A program made the position numbers and the translations under genes. From Paraburkholderia kururiensis (lineage in GTDB: Bacteria; Pseudomonadota; Gammaproteobacteria; Burkholderiales; Burkholderiaceae): a DNA stretch of 64,000 nt. The stretch spans positions 2,914,001 through 2,978,000 of the forward strand of contig NZ_CP139965.1 of assembly GCF_034424375.1 (NCBI RefSeq). The letters run 5' to 3'. Positions 34,402-43,570 of this stretch are shown here, piece after piece. Position 1 is the stretch's first letter; every line of letters begins with the position of its first letter. The notes beneath the pieces were generated by a model that had not been told where the DNA came from, did no database searches, and saw nothing but the letters and a program-made list of their open reading frames with translations.

Positions 34402-35399
34402 CCGCGGTACTCCTTCGGCGCAAGCGCCTGTTCGAATGCGCGCACGATGGCGCGCGTGGCCAGTTCGATCTTGAACGCGTTGCCGCGGCGGCCCTGCGCG
34501 TCGCGCACCAGGGCCGCCGCGAGTTCGCCGAACGCAGGACGCGCGGGACGCCGGCCCACCAGCGCGCGCTCGGCCTCGCGATCACGCCAGGGCTTGTGCG
34601 CGACGCCGCCCAGCGCACAGCGCACGTCGCGAATCAGGCCGTCGCGGTCCAGTTCGACGCCCACTGCGACAGCGACGAGCGCGAACGCGAACGACTGCCG
34701 GTCGCGCACCTTCACGTAGGCGTGATGCCCGGCGAAGCCCTGCTCGGGCAGCACGATCGCGGTCACGAGTTCGTCGTGGCGCAACGTCGTGTCGAGATGC
34801 GGCGTGTCGCCCGGCAAGCGGTGGAAGTCGGCGAACGGAACGGAGCGCGCGCCGTCCGGCCCTTGCACGACGACTTCGGCGTCGAGTGCGGCGAGCGCCA
34901 CGCACATGTCCGAAGGATGCGTGGCGATGCAATGCTCGCTTGCGCCGAGAATGGCGTGCATGCGGTTCACGCCGTCGAGCGCGGCGCAGCCCGTGCCCGG
35001 CGCGCGCTTGTTGCAGCGCGTGGTGGTGTCGTAGAAATAGAGGCAGCGCGTGCGTTGCAGCAGGTTGCCGCCCACGGTCGCGACGTTGCGGATCTGCGCC
35101 GACGCCCCCGCGAGAATGGCCTTGGAGAGCAGCGGGTAGCGCGCCTCGACGCGCGCGTCGTAGGCGAGCGCGCTGTTCGTCACGAGCGCGCCGACGCGCA
35201 GGCCGCCTGCGGGCGTGGCTTCGATTTCGCGCAACGGCAGCCGCGTGATGTCGATGACGCGCGCGGGTCGCGCCACGTGTTCCCGCAACAGATCCACGAG
35301 ATTGGTGCCGCCCGCGATGAACTGATGGGCGGGACCGGCGCCGCGCAGGTCGAGCGCGTGCGTGACGTCGGCGGCACGGGCGTAGGAGAAACGATTCAT
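34398..35399 (-). CDS. Molybdenum hydroxylase FAD-binding subunit (PaoB-like)
   Basis: A 333-residue FAD subunit. FAD contacts are seen in HQFIAGGTNLVDLLREH and ASAQIRNVATVGGNLLQRTR. A Cys-bearing insertion follows (RTRCLYFYDTTTRCNKRAPG then TGCAA, and a further Cys in EHCIATHPSDMC), as in PaoB-type subunits that hold an extra [4Fe-4S] cluster not present in ordinary xanthine dehydrogenase. GAGGAGGAA precedes the ATG at 35399. It lies between the 2Fe-2S and Mo subunit genes with four-base overlaps, so the three are cotranslated. Confidence 0.93.
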   Translation of the reverse strand: MNRFSYARAADVTHALDLRGAGPAHQFIAGGTNLVDLLREHVARPARVIDITRLPLREIEATPAGGLRVGALVTNSALAYDARVEARYPLLSKAILAGASAQIRNVATVGGNLLQRTRCLYFYDTTTRCNKRAPGTGCAALDGVNRMHAILGASEHCIATHPSDMCVALAALDAEVVVQGPDGARSVPFADFHRLPGDTPHLDTTLRHDELVTAIVLPEQGFAGHHAYVKVRDRQSFAFALVAVAVGVELDRDGLIRDVRCALGGVAHKPWRDREAERALVGRRPARPAFGELAAALVRDAQGRRGNAFKIELATRAIVRAFEQALAPKEYRG

Positions 35400-35983
35400 C
35401 GGGATTCCTCCTCGCCGCCCTGAGGGGGCGTTTGCGCCGAGCCCGCACGTACGGCCTCGATGGCGTTCACGATGTTCACGTACGCACCGCAGCGGCACAG
35501 GTTGCCGCTCATCAATTCGCGCACGTCGTCGCGCGAATGGGCGTGGCCTTCGGCAAGCAGGCCCGCGGCGGAACAGATCTGCCCCGGCGTGCAGTAGCCG
35601 CACTGGAACGCGTCGTGCTCGATGAACGCGCGCTGAAGCGGATGCAGCGTGTCGCCTTCGGCCAGTCCTTCGATGGTGGTGAGCGCGGCGCCGTCGTAGA
35701 CCGCCGCGAGGGCGAGGCACGCGTTCATGCGCACGCCGTCGGCGAGCACCGTGCAGGCGCCGCACTGCCCGTGATCGCAGCCCTTCTTGGTGCCCGTGAG
35801 ATGCAGCCGTTCGCGCAGCAGGTCGAGCAGCGTGATCCACGGCTCCACTTCGAGTTCGTACCGCTTGCCGTTCACCGTGAGCTGGATGGGAACGGTGGCG
35901 GGCGGCGTGTGCGCCTTGCGATCTTTGGACGGATGCGGGACGTCGAGCGCGGCGCCGTGTTCGGGTTCGGTCACGTGGGGCAT
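35396..35983 (-). CDS. Molybdenum hydroxylase 2Fe-2S subunit (PaoA-like), no signal peptide
   Basis: A 195-residue iron-sulfur subunit with both [2Fe-2S] motifs: the plant-type CDHGQCGACTV and the second CGYCTPGQ with CRCG. E. coli PaoA starts with a Tat signal for periplasmic export. Here the first 35 residues (MPHVTEPEHGAALDVPHPSK) are polar and have no twin-arginine, so this enzyme is predicted to be cytosolic. First gene of the three-subunit operon. GGAAGAGA before the ATG at 35983. Confidence 0.93.
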   Translation of the reverse strand: MPHVTEPEHGAALDVPHPSKDRKAHTPPATVPIQLTVNGKRYELEVEPWITLLDLLRERLHLTGTKKGCDHGQCGACTVLADGVRMNACLALAAVYDGAALTTIEGLAEGDTLHPLQRAFIEHDAFQCGYCTPGQICSAAGLLAEGHAHSRDDVRELMSGNLCRCGAYVNIVNAIEAVRAGSAQTPPQGGEEESR

Positions 35984-36112
35984 GGCGGGTCTCTTCCGGA
36001 GAATGGCTCGGAAAGGACGACGCGCAAGGGACGTGCCTGGGGGCTTGATGGAGAGGCTTAGTTGAGGGGCGTGGGGACGGTAGCGGCGCGAGGTAGTAGC
36101 GCCCGAGCGTAG

Positions 36113-36862
36113 TCAGGTGCGGTGATCGACGATGGGGTCGATTTCGGCGGCGGTGAGACCGAAGGCCGCCATGCGGCGGCGATGCTCCGCCGAACCGAGG
36201 TACGCACGCAGCGCGCGGTTAAAGGCGTCGCGCAATGCGGCGTTGCCCTTCCTGAACGAAAACGCGCCCATCGGCATGGGGCAGCCGGCGGACGTGCCGG
36301 CCTCATGAGCGCTTGGGGTTACAGCGACCGCCTCCACTCGCTGCAACCCGACGCGCTGTGCCACCACGCGGTTGCCGAGTGCCGTGCTCGCATAGGCGTC
36401 CACGTGGCCGGCGAGCAGCGCCTCGATGGCCTCGCCCTGTGCGTCGAAGAGCACGATCTGGTCGTCGTGGACGCCGCCGCTTTTTGCCGCCTGGTGCTGC
36501 ACCTGCCCCGTGATGACGGCAAGCCGCGCGTCGCGGCGCGCGGCGACGGCGCCGTAGCCCGTCAACGACATCGGATTGCCGACACGCACGAGCAACCCGT
36601 CGCCGATAGCCCAGACGGGCAGACTGAAATCGACCTGGCTCATGCGTTCGGGCGTGACGAAAAGCGGGACGTTCAGATCCCACCGACCGGCCGCGACGCC
36701 GGGCAGCAGTTCCGCGAACGTGGTGAGGCACGGCGTGATCTGCGTCACGCCCAGGGTGCGCAACACGACGGTGGCAAGGTCGATATCGGCGCCGGTTGCC
36801 GAACCGTCGGTCGCTGTCCAGCCGAACGGCGGCTCTTCGATGTACGCAAGCGTGATCTTCAT
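36113..36862 (-). CDS. Family 3 solute-binding-protein-like domain without signal peptide
   Basis: A 249-residue protein with the periplasmic binding protein fold of family 3. It starts directly in the first strand (MKITLAYIEEPPFGWTATDG), then has ADIDLATVVLRTLGV, the hinge-side VPLFVTPERMSQVDFS, and LLAGHVDAYASTALGNRVVA. There is no signal peptide, although AAGGTG is a fair ribosome binding site at this ATG, so it may be a cytosolic ligand-binding domain instead of a transporter component. It is third in a minus-strand trio after a DnaJ-like and a metallopeptidase-like gene, 36 bases behind the latter. No permease is nearby. Confidence 0.82.
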   Translation of the reverse strand: MKITLAYIEEPPFGWTATDGSATGADIDLATVVLRTLGVTQITPCLTTFAELLPGVAAGRWDLNVPLFVTPERMSQVDFSLPVWAIGDGLLVRVGNPMSLTGYGAVAARRDARLAVITGQVQHQAAKSGGVHDDQIVLFDAQGEAIEALLAGHVDAYASTALGNRVVAQRVGLQRVEAVAVTPSAHEAGTSAGCPMPMGAFSFRKGNAALRDAFNRALRAYLGSAEHRRRMAAFGLTAAEIDPIVDHRT

Positions 36863-36898
36863 TTCGGCACCTTCAACTGGACCCCTTTGCTGATTGGC

Positions 36899-37471
36899 CT
36901 ACCGCACGTCCCTCGCCGCCTGCCACATATCCCGCGAACCGATGCTTGCGTGCCAGGCCTCGAATTTAGACCGCCATTGCTCGAACGGCTCGCCGAGCGG
37001 ATGGCGTGGGTCGCCGCTCAACGAATACGCCATGCCTTCGATCAACCATCGCGGCTGCGTCGCCACGGCGAGGTTGCCGAGCGACTCCGCCTGGCGATAG
37101 TGGATCAGTTCATGCGCGACGTAGAACGGTGTCCAGCCGCGCGGCGCCACGATCATCCCCAGGTTGCCGACCGCCATGGCGGCGCGTCGGCCCATTCCGA
37201 AGGCATCGGCGCAGCTCGACGTCGTGCAGAACACGATGCGTGGCGTGCCGCGGAATGGCCCGACCGCCGCGCCTGCCCTCGCATACCCCTCGCGATAAAG
37301 CCCCTGCGCGTCCGCGAGCGCGGCGACGTTGTCGGTGCAAATACTGGCGCTCACGCATTGCACACCGGGGACCCACGCAGGCACCGCCACGCGCAGCGGC
37401 TTGATGAATGCGAACGCCGCCACGGGCAGGCAGACGAGTACCGCCCCGGCCATCCACCCCACACGCTTCAT
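36899..37471 (-). CDS. Periplasmic HExxH metallopeptidase-like protein
   Basis: A 190-residue protein with a signal peptide or N-terminal anchor (VGWMAGAVLVCLPVAAFAF). The zinc motif His120-Glu121-Leu-Ile-His124 is in VAHELIHYRQAESL, and a likely third ligand Glu145 is in RWLIEGMAYS, the spacing of gluzincin peptidases (clan MA). Cys at 39, 45, 82 and 87 could form disulfides, fitting a periplasmic place. AGGAGGGG before the ATG at 37471 is a strong start signal. It begins two bases after the DnaJ-like gene, so they are cotranscribed. Substrate unknown. It could be an inactive peptidase-like fold, but the three metal ligands are all present. Confidence 0.8.
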   Translation of the reverse strand: MKRVGWMAGAVLVCLPVAAFAFIKPLRVAVPAWVPGVQCVSASICTDNVAALADAQGLYREGYARAGAAVGPFRGTPRIVFCTTSSCADAFGMGRRAAMAVGNLGMIVAPRGWTPFYVAHELIHYRQAESLGNLAVATQPRWLIEGMAYSLSGDPRHPLGEPFEQWRSKFEAWHASIGSRDMWQAARDVR

Positions 37472-37473
37472 GT

Positions 37474-38619
37474 TCACGTCCCCTCCTTCGCCGTCACGCG
37501 CGCCGCGCGCTGCCCGGCAGCGTCGAATATCTTGCGCAGTTGGTGCCGTTCCTCGTCGCTGAGCCATTCAACGGCGGCCGGCATGCCCAGCACGAGTTGC
37601 AGCGTGAGGTCGCCGCGTTTGCCGTGGCGGTCCGCGAGGCCCTGCCCGCGCAACCGGATCGTGCTGCCCGGCTGCGCGTTCGGCGCAATGGCGACTTGCA
37701 GCGGGTGGCCCAGCACGTGGGTCTCGAAAGAGCCGCCCAGCGTCGCGGTGACGAAATCGACCTCGATCTCGCAGGCGAGATTCAGCCCGTCACGGCGGAA
37801 CGCGGAATCGCAGACGATGGCCACGGAAAAGATCGCATCGCCTGGCGCGCCGCCGTTCACGCCCGGCTGCCCACCGCCTTCCACGACGAGCCGCTGTCCG
37901 TCCCACGCGCCCGCGGGCACCGGCACGGCCTGCGATTTGCGTTCGCTGCGCACGCCCGTGCCGGCGCATGCGGCACACAACCGGCCAGCAAGCGGACGCC
38001 CCGTTCCCGCACACGCGGCGCAACGCATGCCGTGAGGCGTCAGGCCACGGCCATCGCAGGCGGCACAGGCGAAAGTCGATGCATGCGAACGACGCGACTG
38101 ACCGCATTCGCGGCACGCGGCGTTCACGGGATAGGTCGCTTCGACGGCCCCGCCGTGAATCGCCGCTTCGAGCGGCACGAAAAGTTCGACGAGGCAGTTC
38201 GCACCGCGCATGGGCGGTCCGCTGCGGAATTCACGCGCGGCGGTGTGCGCGGAAGTTTCCTTGCTGCTGTCTTTACTACCGTCCCGGCCGCTGTCTTTGT
38301 GGTCTTCCCTGGCGCTGCCTGGGCCTGGGTGTCTGCCGGGGTCTCTGCCCGCGTCTTTTCCCGGATCCTTGCTCCAGCCTTTGCCGGCTTTTGCGGCGGG
38401 CGCCTTGGCAGGCGCCGGCGAAACCGGCGCCTCGCGCTTGCCCATCAGGATTTCGAACGCTTCCTGCACGCGCTTGAACACCGGCTCGACCGTCGACTCC
38501 CGCCCCTTGTTGCGGTCCGGGTGGTACTTCGCCCGCAGCCGCCGGTATGCGCGTTTGATGTCCGCTTGCGACGCCGTGCCCGGCAGCTCGAGCCGCCTGT
38601 AGTATTCGTCGAGGCTCAC
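37474..38619 (-). CDS. DnaJ-type (Hsp40) co-chaperone with charged linker
   Basis: A 381-residue J-domain protein. The J-domain occupies about 1-65 with His33-Pro34-Asp35 (KYHPDRNKGR). Instead of the Gly/Phe region there is a long, highly charged Lys/Asp/Gly/Ser linker (about 75-130). A DnaJ zinc-finger follows with four CxxC pairs at Cys169/172, 185/188, 200/203 and 215/218, then the C-terminal substrate-binding domain (GAPGDAIFSVAIV, TIRLRGQGLADRHGKRGDL). It probably works with a DnaK. The main dnaJ of the cell is normally beside dnaK and grpE, which are not here, so this is a specialised paralogue. It is followed by the metallopeptidase-like gene with only a two-base gap. Confidence 0.9.
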   Translation of the reverse strand: MSLDEYYRRLELPGTASQADIKRAYRRLRAKYHPDRNKGRESTVEPVFKRVQEAFEILMGKREAPVSPAPAKAPAAKAGKGWSKDPGKDAGRDPGRHPGPGSAREDHKDSGRDGSKDSSKETSAHTAAREFRSGPPMRGANCLVELFVPLEAAIHGGAVEATYPVNAACRECGQSRRSHASTFACAACDGRGLTPHGMRCAACAGTGRPLAGRLCAACAGTGVRSERKSQAVPVPAGAWDGQRLVVEGGGQPGVNGGAPGDAIFSVAIVCDSAFRRDGLNLACEIEVDFVTATLGGSFETHVLGHPLQVAIAPNAQPGSTIRLRGQGLADRHGKRGDLTLQLVLGMPAAVEWLSDEERHQLRKIFDAAGQRAARVTAKEGT

Positions 38620-38689
38620 GCGTTTTCCCCGTCTGATTTTTCTGGAAGCGCAAGTCTATCAAGACGGGGACGCGCCGGCGGTACCGGCC

Positions 38690-39919
38690 CTACTGCCCCG
38701 CCGCCACACCGGGCTGCACGCGCCGCGCCGCCGCCGAGGGCATCATGAGCAGCGCGAGCGCGAGCGAAATCAGGCACCCTGTCACGACCTCCTCCACGCG
38801 CAGGCGCGCGAGCGGCACGATCTCGAATCCGAGCGATCCATAGACGAGCCCCACCAGCACCGTGATGAAGAACACGCCCCGCGCGTAGGCGTGGAAGATG
38901 TAATAGGCCCAGCCGAACACGGACAGCACCATGGCCGCCGCGAGCACGCCTGGCGTGTGGCGGAACGCCGTCACGACGAGCGCGCTCACGAGCGCGCCGG
39001 CAAACGTTCCCGCAAGGCGCTGCATCGCGCGGTTGATGGTGTGCTCGCGCGACGTGGTGCCGAGGAACACCACGAACGTGCTAATGACCGCCCACATCCA
39101 GCGCTCTTCCGACAATCCGCTGCCGACCAGCATGGCCACCGCCGCCGCAAGGGTCGCGGGTATGGCGGGCAGCCACGCGAGCGCGCGGACCCGATGCACG
39201 AGCGCGACGAGAACGGTCTGCTCGCGTTTGCGCAGCCCTTGCAGAAAACGGCTGCCACGCCGCGCCGAACGATTGAAGCGCGCGGCCGTGCGCCACGCGT
39301 CGCGCGTCAGACCCCGCACGGTCGGCCACACGGACCACGCGCGGCGCCGCTGCACCGGAATGAGGACGCGCGAAACGAACGTCACGACGACGGGCGCGCA
39401 CGCCGAGACGGCCAGCATCGCGACGACCATCGCGTGCGCGGGATGCAGATACAGCCCGAGATAAAACGCGACCAGCGCGAGCATGGCGCAACCGATGGCG
39501 CGTGGCCCGCTGCGCTGGCACAGCATGCCCGCGAACACCACGAACAGGAGGCCGGCGCCGCGCATGGCCGGTTGGGCGGCCACCGCGGCGGCCCCGGCAA
39601 AACACGCGCAGGCCGTGGCATAAAGCCAGCCGAGCGAGATCATCCAGCCCGAGAGCCGCGCGTCGCGCAGAAACAGCGGCGCGATCATCGCGAACAGCAC
39701 GCCGAGCGCGGCGACGGTCACGGATAGATGGTGGTGAAGCGCCCATGCCGACGCGAGTGCAGCGCTCAAGAAGGTGGCAAGCGCCGAGCGTGCGGCGTTG
39801 CGAAGACGCAGCAGACCGGGATCGGCAATCACCGCCCGACGGTGCAGGTCTTGAAGCACGCGCGAGTAGCGCGCGCGAATCGAATCAGCGACGGCAATGA
39901 TCATGTCGACGACGTTCAT
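38690..39919 (-). CDS. FUSC-family membrane protein (aromatic acid/fusaric acid exporter type)
   Basis: A 409-residue inner membrane protein with two sets of about five hydrophobic helices around a cytosolic middle part (RRAWSVWPTVRGLTRDAWRT, RFLQGLRKREQTVLVAL). This is the FUSC arrangement seen in AaeB/YccS-type exporters. Residues SREHTINRAMQRLAGTFAGA and VVFLGTT are typical of the second half. The first ATG that fits is 39919; another at 40027 is in frame, and neither has a good ribosome binding site. No membrane fusion protein gene is beside it. Substrates of relatives are hydroxylated aromatic acids or fusaric acid. Confidence 0.85.
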   Translation of the reverse strand: MNVVDMIIAVADSIRARYSRVLQDLHRRAVIADPGLLRLRNAARSALATFLSAALASAWALHHHLSVTVAALGVLFAMIAPLFLRDARLSGWMISLGWLYATACACFAGAAAVAAQPAMRGAGLLFVVFAGMLCQRSGPRAIGCAMLALVAFYLGLYLHPAHAMVVAMLAVSACAPVVVTFVSRVLIPVQRRRAWSVWPTVRGLTRDAWRTAARFNRSARRGSRFLQGLRKREQTVLVALVHRVRALAWLPAIPATLAAAVAMLVGSGLSEERWMWAVISTFVVFLGTTSREHTINRAMQRLAGTFAGALVSALVVTAFRHTPGVLAAAMVLSVFGWAYYIFHAYARGVFFITVLVGLVYGSLGFEIVPLARLRVEEVVTGCLISLALALLMMPSAAARRVQPGVAAGQ

Positions 39920-40197
39920 GCGAATCGGCTGCCCGGCTTGTGGCCGCGCGCCGATGGCCGGGACGACGCCCGGCGGTGAGTCGGCGCCGACGCGCGCTTC
40001 AGCCGGGATCTCCGGCTTCACGCGCATTCGGCGAACGGGGAAACCATGCCGCGCCGCGCACGCATCCGGGTAAGGACGCTCGCGCGGCAAGAGGGAGGAC
40101 AGGGTTTTCCCGGATGATAACCGGACAAAATTGCGCGCAACGAGCGCGGCGCGCGTCGGCCCGTCTTGGCGCGTCTGGGTGATGATGGATGCGCGAG

Positions 40198-40515
40198 TCA
40201 GCGCGGCTGGAACGCGATCAGGGCCATTCCGGCCAGCGCCAGGGCGACACCGGACCAATCCCAGGCCGTGGGCCGCACGCCCTCCACAGCCCAGAGCCAG
40301 ACGAGCGCCACGGACACGTACACGCCGCCATAGGCCGCATAGACCCGGCCCGCGGCGGCGGGATGCAGCGTGAGCAGCCAGGCAAAGAGCGCCAGCGAAA
40401 GCGCAGCCGGCGCGAGCAGCCAGACGCTACGGCTTTCGCGCAGCCACAGATAAGGCAGGTAGCAGCCGACGATTTCGGCCGCCGCAGTCGCAACGTAGAG
40501 AAGGAAAGTTTTCAT
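40198..40515 (-). CDS. UPF0060 small membrane protein, YnfA family
   Basis: A 105-residue protein of four short transmembrane helices, matching the YnfA family of small multidrug-resistance-like proteins. Typical residues are [17 protein letters not shown] near the start, [20 protein letters not shown] and the last helix [17 protein letters not shown]. The helix pattern and length fit the whole family. It may export cationic compounds, but function is not proven for most members. Confidence 0.93.
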   Translation of the reverse strand: MKTFLLYVATAAAEIVGCYLPYLWLRESRSVWLLAPAALSLALFAWLLTLHPAAAGRVYAAYGGVYVSVALVWLWAVEGVRPTAWDWSGVALALAGMALIAFQPR

Positions 40516-40685
40516 CCGGCAATCGGGTGGCGAAGCGATGGCCGTCGACGACCCGCATCGGGTCCGCGCGACAGCCCTCCACCAGGCCTTGTCTGTCGCG
40601 TCGTCGGCGTCGCTATGGCGCGAACGGAAAGTGCGCCGATGATACTGCGACCTGCGACGGGCCGGCGCCGCCGTTCGTCCCCCTA

Positions 40686-41612
40686 TCAGCCGGTGACTTC
40701 GGCCTGCTGCGCCGACGCTCGCAGCGACGCCTCACCCAACCCGAACCCCAGTCGATCACTGAGATACGCGCTGAAGTCGGCTTGCACCTCGGGGTGGCGC
40801 AACGCGAACTCGACGGTCGCCTTCAGATAACCGAGCTTGCTGCCGCAGTCGAAGCGCGTGCCGTGGTACTTGTAGGCCAGCACCTGTTCGTCGGCCAGCA
40901 GCGACTGGATCGCATCCGTGAGCTGCAGTTCGCCGCCCGCGCCCGGCTTCAGCGCGCGCAGATGTTCGAAGATGCGCGGCTTCAACACGTAGCGGCCCAC
41001 TACGCCCAGGTTCGACGGCGCCACGTCGGGAGCCGGCTTTTCCACGATGCCCGACATCTTGATGATCGAGTCTTCCCACTCCTTGCCGTCCACGATGCCG
41101 TACGACTTCGTGTCCTCGGGCGGAATCTCTTCCACGCCGATCACCGAGCTGTGATAGTGGTCGAACACCTCGATCATCTGCTGCATGACGGGCGGCGTGC
41201 CGTAGAGCAGATCGTCCGCGAGGATCACGGCGAACGGGTTGTCGCCCACGAGCTTCTCGGCGCACATCACTGCGTGGCCGAGACCCAGCGCCTCGGGCTG
41301 ACGCACGTAGAAGCAGTCGACGTGGCTCGGTTTGATGCTGCGCACGAGTTCGAGCAGCTTGTCCTTGCCGCGCGCCTCGAGTTCGGCCTCGATCTCGTAG
41401 GACTTGTCGAAGTGGTCTTCGATGGCGCGCTTGCTGCGGCCCGTCACGAAGATCATTTCCGTGATGCCGGCGGCCATGGCCTCTTCCACCGCGTACTGGA
41501 TCAGTGGCTTGTCCACGATGGGCAGCATTTCCTTCGGGCTCGCCTTCGTGGCCGGCAGAAAGCGCGTGCCGAGACCGGCCACGGGGAATACCGCCTTGGT
41601 TACTTTGAGCAT
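40686..41612 (-). CDS. galU: UTP-glucose-1-phosphate uridylyltransferase
   Basis: A 308-residue GalU that makes UDP-glucose from UTP and glucose-1-phosphate for exopolysaccharide and lipopolysaccharide synthesis. The nucleotide-binding motif [20 protein letters not shown] and the metal-binding ILADDLL region are intact, as are EALGLGHAV and [12 protein letters not shown] at 41612 with GGAG upstream. An upstream hexamer repeat is in the leader. It heads a region with other polysaccharide genes. Burkholderia genomes usually have more than one GalU-like gene. Confidence 0.97.
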   Translation of the reverse strand: MLKVTKAVFPVAGLGTRFLPATKASPKEMLPIVDKPLIQYAVEEAMAAGITEMIFVTGRSKRAIEDHFDKSYEIEAELEARGKDKLLELVRSIKPSHVDCFYVRQPEALGLGHAVMCAEKLVGDNPFAVILADDLLYGTPPVMQQMIEVFDHYHSSVIGVEEIPPEDTKSYGIVDGKEWEDSIIKMSGIVEKPAPDVAPSNLGVVGRYVLKPRIFEHLRALKPGAGGELQLTDAIQSLLADEQVLAYKYHGTRFDCGSKLGYLKATVEFALRHPEVQADFSAYLSDRLGFGLGEASLRASAQQAEVTG

Positions 41613-41673
41613 GTGAACTCCGCAGTGAGGTGAATGCGCGAGGAAGCGGCGGAAGGCTTGAACGACGCAGCTT

Positions 41674-41701
41674 CGGAATCGGAATCGGGATCGGGATCGG
41701 G
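41674..41701. repeat. Hexamer tandem repeat in the galU leader
   Basis: Two copies of CGGAAT and two of CGGGAT, then CGGG, run without gap at 41674-41701, between galU and the glycosyltransferase-like gene. This is a possible slippage tract in the galU 5' leader. Confidence 0.6.
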
Positions 41702-41735
41702 CCGCGTCGCCAATTGAACGCCGATTGAATGCCAC

Positions 41736-42914
41736 TCAGGCGTCGACGCCGAGCGCCGCACGCAAGCCGGCGCCGAACGAATCGACCAGCAGGTCCTGCG
41801 CGTGACGCTCCAGCGTGTCGCGCAGCAGCGCCATTTCCTTGCCGGAAAACAGACGCAGCGCGTCGGCGCTCGCCACGAGCTGACGCGCGGCCTCATGATC
41901 GAACGCCGCACCGAAGCCGTTCAGGCGCGCCTGTTGCGCTTCGGACAACGGCGTGTGTTCGCAGAGTCCATCGGCGCCCTGGCTGTCCGCGGCGCCGATC
42001 AACGAGGTGAGCATGACGTCCGCGGCCGCGAGCAACTGCACGTCGCGCGCGACATCGTCCGACGCAGCCGCCGAGCCCGTGTGGCTCACGCGCGGGCCAA
42101 AACGTTCGACGAGGCGCCGCAGCTTCGGCCGGTCGAGCGCGCGAACCTTGCCATGCAGCGCGAGGTGCACGCCCGGCACCTCGGCAAGCCGCTCGGCCGC
42201 GCCCAGCCACGACGCCGGGTCGCCGCCCGCCGCAGGGTCGAGCGCCGCCGCCATCACCAGCATGGCCGGCGCGAACTTGAAGCGCTCACGTGAACGCCTG
42301 CGCTGCGCGGTCGCGAAATGGCCATGCCACGGGTCGGGCAGCACCACGACCTCGCGTTGACCGATGCGATGCCCGCGCAAGGCGTCGTCGAATGCGATCA
42401 ACGTGGCGTCGGCCGCGTTCAGCGACGCCACGGCTTGCCGCCCTAACGCGCTCTTTCCCGACGCCTTCAGTTGCCGCGCAATCAGATCTTCCGTATTCGG
42501 CATCGACACCGAAACGCGCGAGCGGGCGAATCGCTGCTTGAGCGTAGAAGCATGGGCGGAAAATGCATCGAGATAATCGTCGGCGCCGAGGAAAATCAGT
42601 TGTGCATCCTGATCCGCATTCACCATTTCCGCGCAGGCATTCAGGAGCGCGTCCATCCGAACGGCATCCAGCCGCCCCATGGTGGCCCCGCCGAAGTCCA
42701 CGGGCGCCTGCACGATATGCACCTGCTGCCATGCGGACATATCGAGCCGGGTCAACTCCGTGCTCGCGAAATCCATACGCGTAATGATGAAAATCGGGTA
42801 CATTGAACGTTTGCGGATGGCTGATATCGCACTGGCAAGCACTTCCAGGCGAAAGCCGCGCGCCACCGGCTCGATGATCAATATGGGTGTAGTCACGCCG
42901 CAAGACGCTCTCAT
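41736..42914 (-). CDS. Glycosyltransferase-like protein, unassigned family
   Basis: A 392-residue soluble protein. Its two-domain shape, with an N-terminal Rossmann-like part (TPILIIEPVARGFRLEVLAS) and a C-terminal part holding a DNA-size alpha/beta pattern (VVLPDPWHGHFATA, LAEVPGVHLALHGKVRALDR, LLAAADVMLTSLIG), resembles GT-B glycosyltransferases. No clear catalytic signature is visible to me. It precedes galU on the same strand by 123 bases, and the polyprenyl glycosylphosphotransferase is near, so a role in exopolysaccharide assembly is likely. The ATG at 42914 has no Shine-Dalgarno; a GTG six codons later is an alternative start. Confidence 0.65.
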   Translation of the reverse strand: MRASCGVTTPILIIEPVARGFRLEVLASAISAIRKRSMYPIFIITRMDFASTELTRLDMSAWQQVHIVQAPVDFGGATMGRLDAVRMDALLNACAEMVNADQDAQLIFLGADDYLDAFSAHASTLKQRFARSRVSVSMPNTEDLIARQLKASGKSALGRQAVASLNAADATLIAFDDALRGHRIGQREVVVLPDPWHGHFATAQRRRSRERFKFAPAMLVMAAALDPAAGGDPASWLGAAERLAEVPGVHLALHGKVRALDRPKLRRLVERFGPRVSHTGSAAASDDVARDVQLLAAADVMLTSLIGAADSQGADGLCEHTPLSEAQQARLNGFGAAFDHEAARQLVASADALRLFSGKEMALLRDTLERHAQDLLVDSFGAGLRAALGVDA

Positions 42915-43570
42915 TGTCGTATGCGCGCAACCCGATACCGGTTGTCACAGGGCAGTCATGCCGCTATATGCATCTCTTTCCGGATACCGAATCACGCAAT
43001 CAAATTGCATTACGCACTATTTCTGTCTGCATACGATAAGCCAGCTGCATTGGCATATTCCGACAAAGGCTTGTCTTTTGCCCCCGTCGCGAACCATGTT
43101 GCGCGAAAGAATTTGCAACAAATTCCGTCGCGCCAAATGCCGCAAGCCACTCCCTAAACCAGTATGACGCGGGCATATACGCCGCGCGCCGGATGACCGT
43201 TCGCAGGACCCCGGCGTATGCGGCCAGCCCGCGTCCGCCGTGCCTGCCGTTGTGCCGAGGCGCCACCGTGCGCGTGGCGGAGCGAGCGGCCACACACCAT
43301 GCGGCGATTCGCGCCGCATTTATGCGCAATGAGGAAAAAGCAAACGTTTCAACTGGAAGACTATTGCCGATCCGGCATAGCCACAAGCGCGATATGTCCG
43401 TCAATTCGACATTAATAATTCGCTTATCTAACCGTGGACGATATCCGACAAATTATTGGCGAATTCGGCCAGCAAATTACGTTTGAGATAAACGCCAGGT
43501 AGCATCGAGCGACCAATTAATCCGCCTCAATGCCAGTCGGAGTGGACCACCTATCTTTCGGGGAAGTCAG
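42915..43570. other. AT-rich intergenic region between polysaccharide genes
   Basis: 656 bases with base composition clearly richer in A+T than the rest of the window, especially 42960-43090 and 43320-43520. Only short open frames are present, and none shows a ribosome binding site or coding-like third positions. It separates the divergent glycosyltransferase-like and AraC-type genes and so must hold their promoters. I looked for a TGGC-N9-TGC sigma-54 element in both directions and found no convincing one. Confidence 0.6.
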
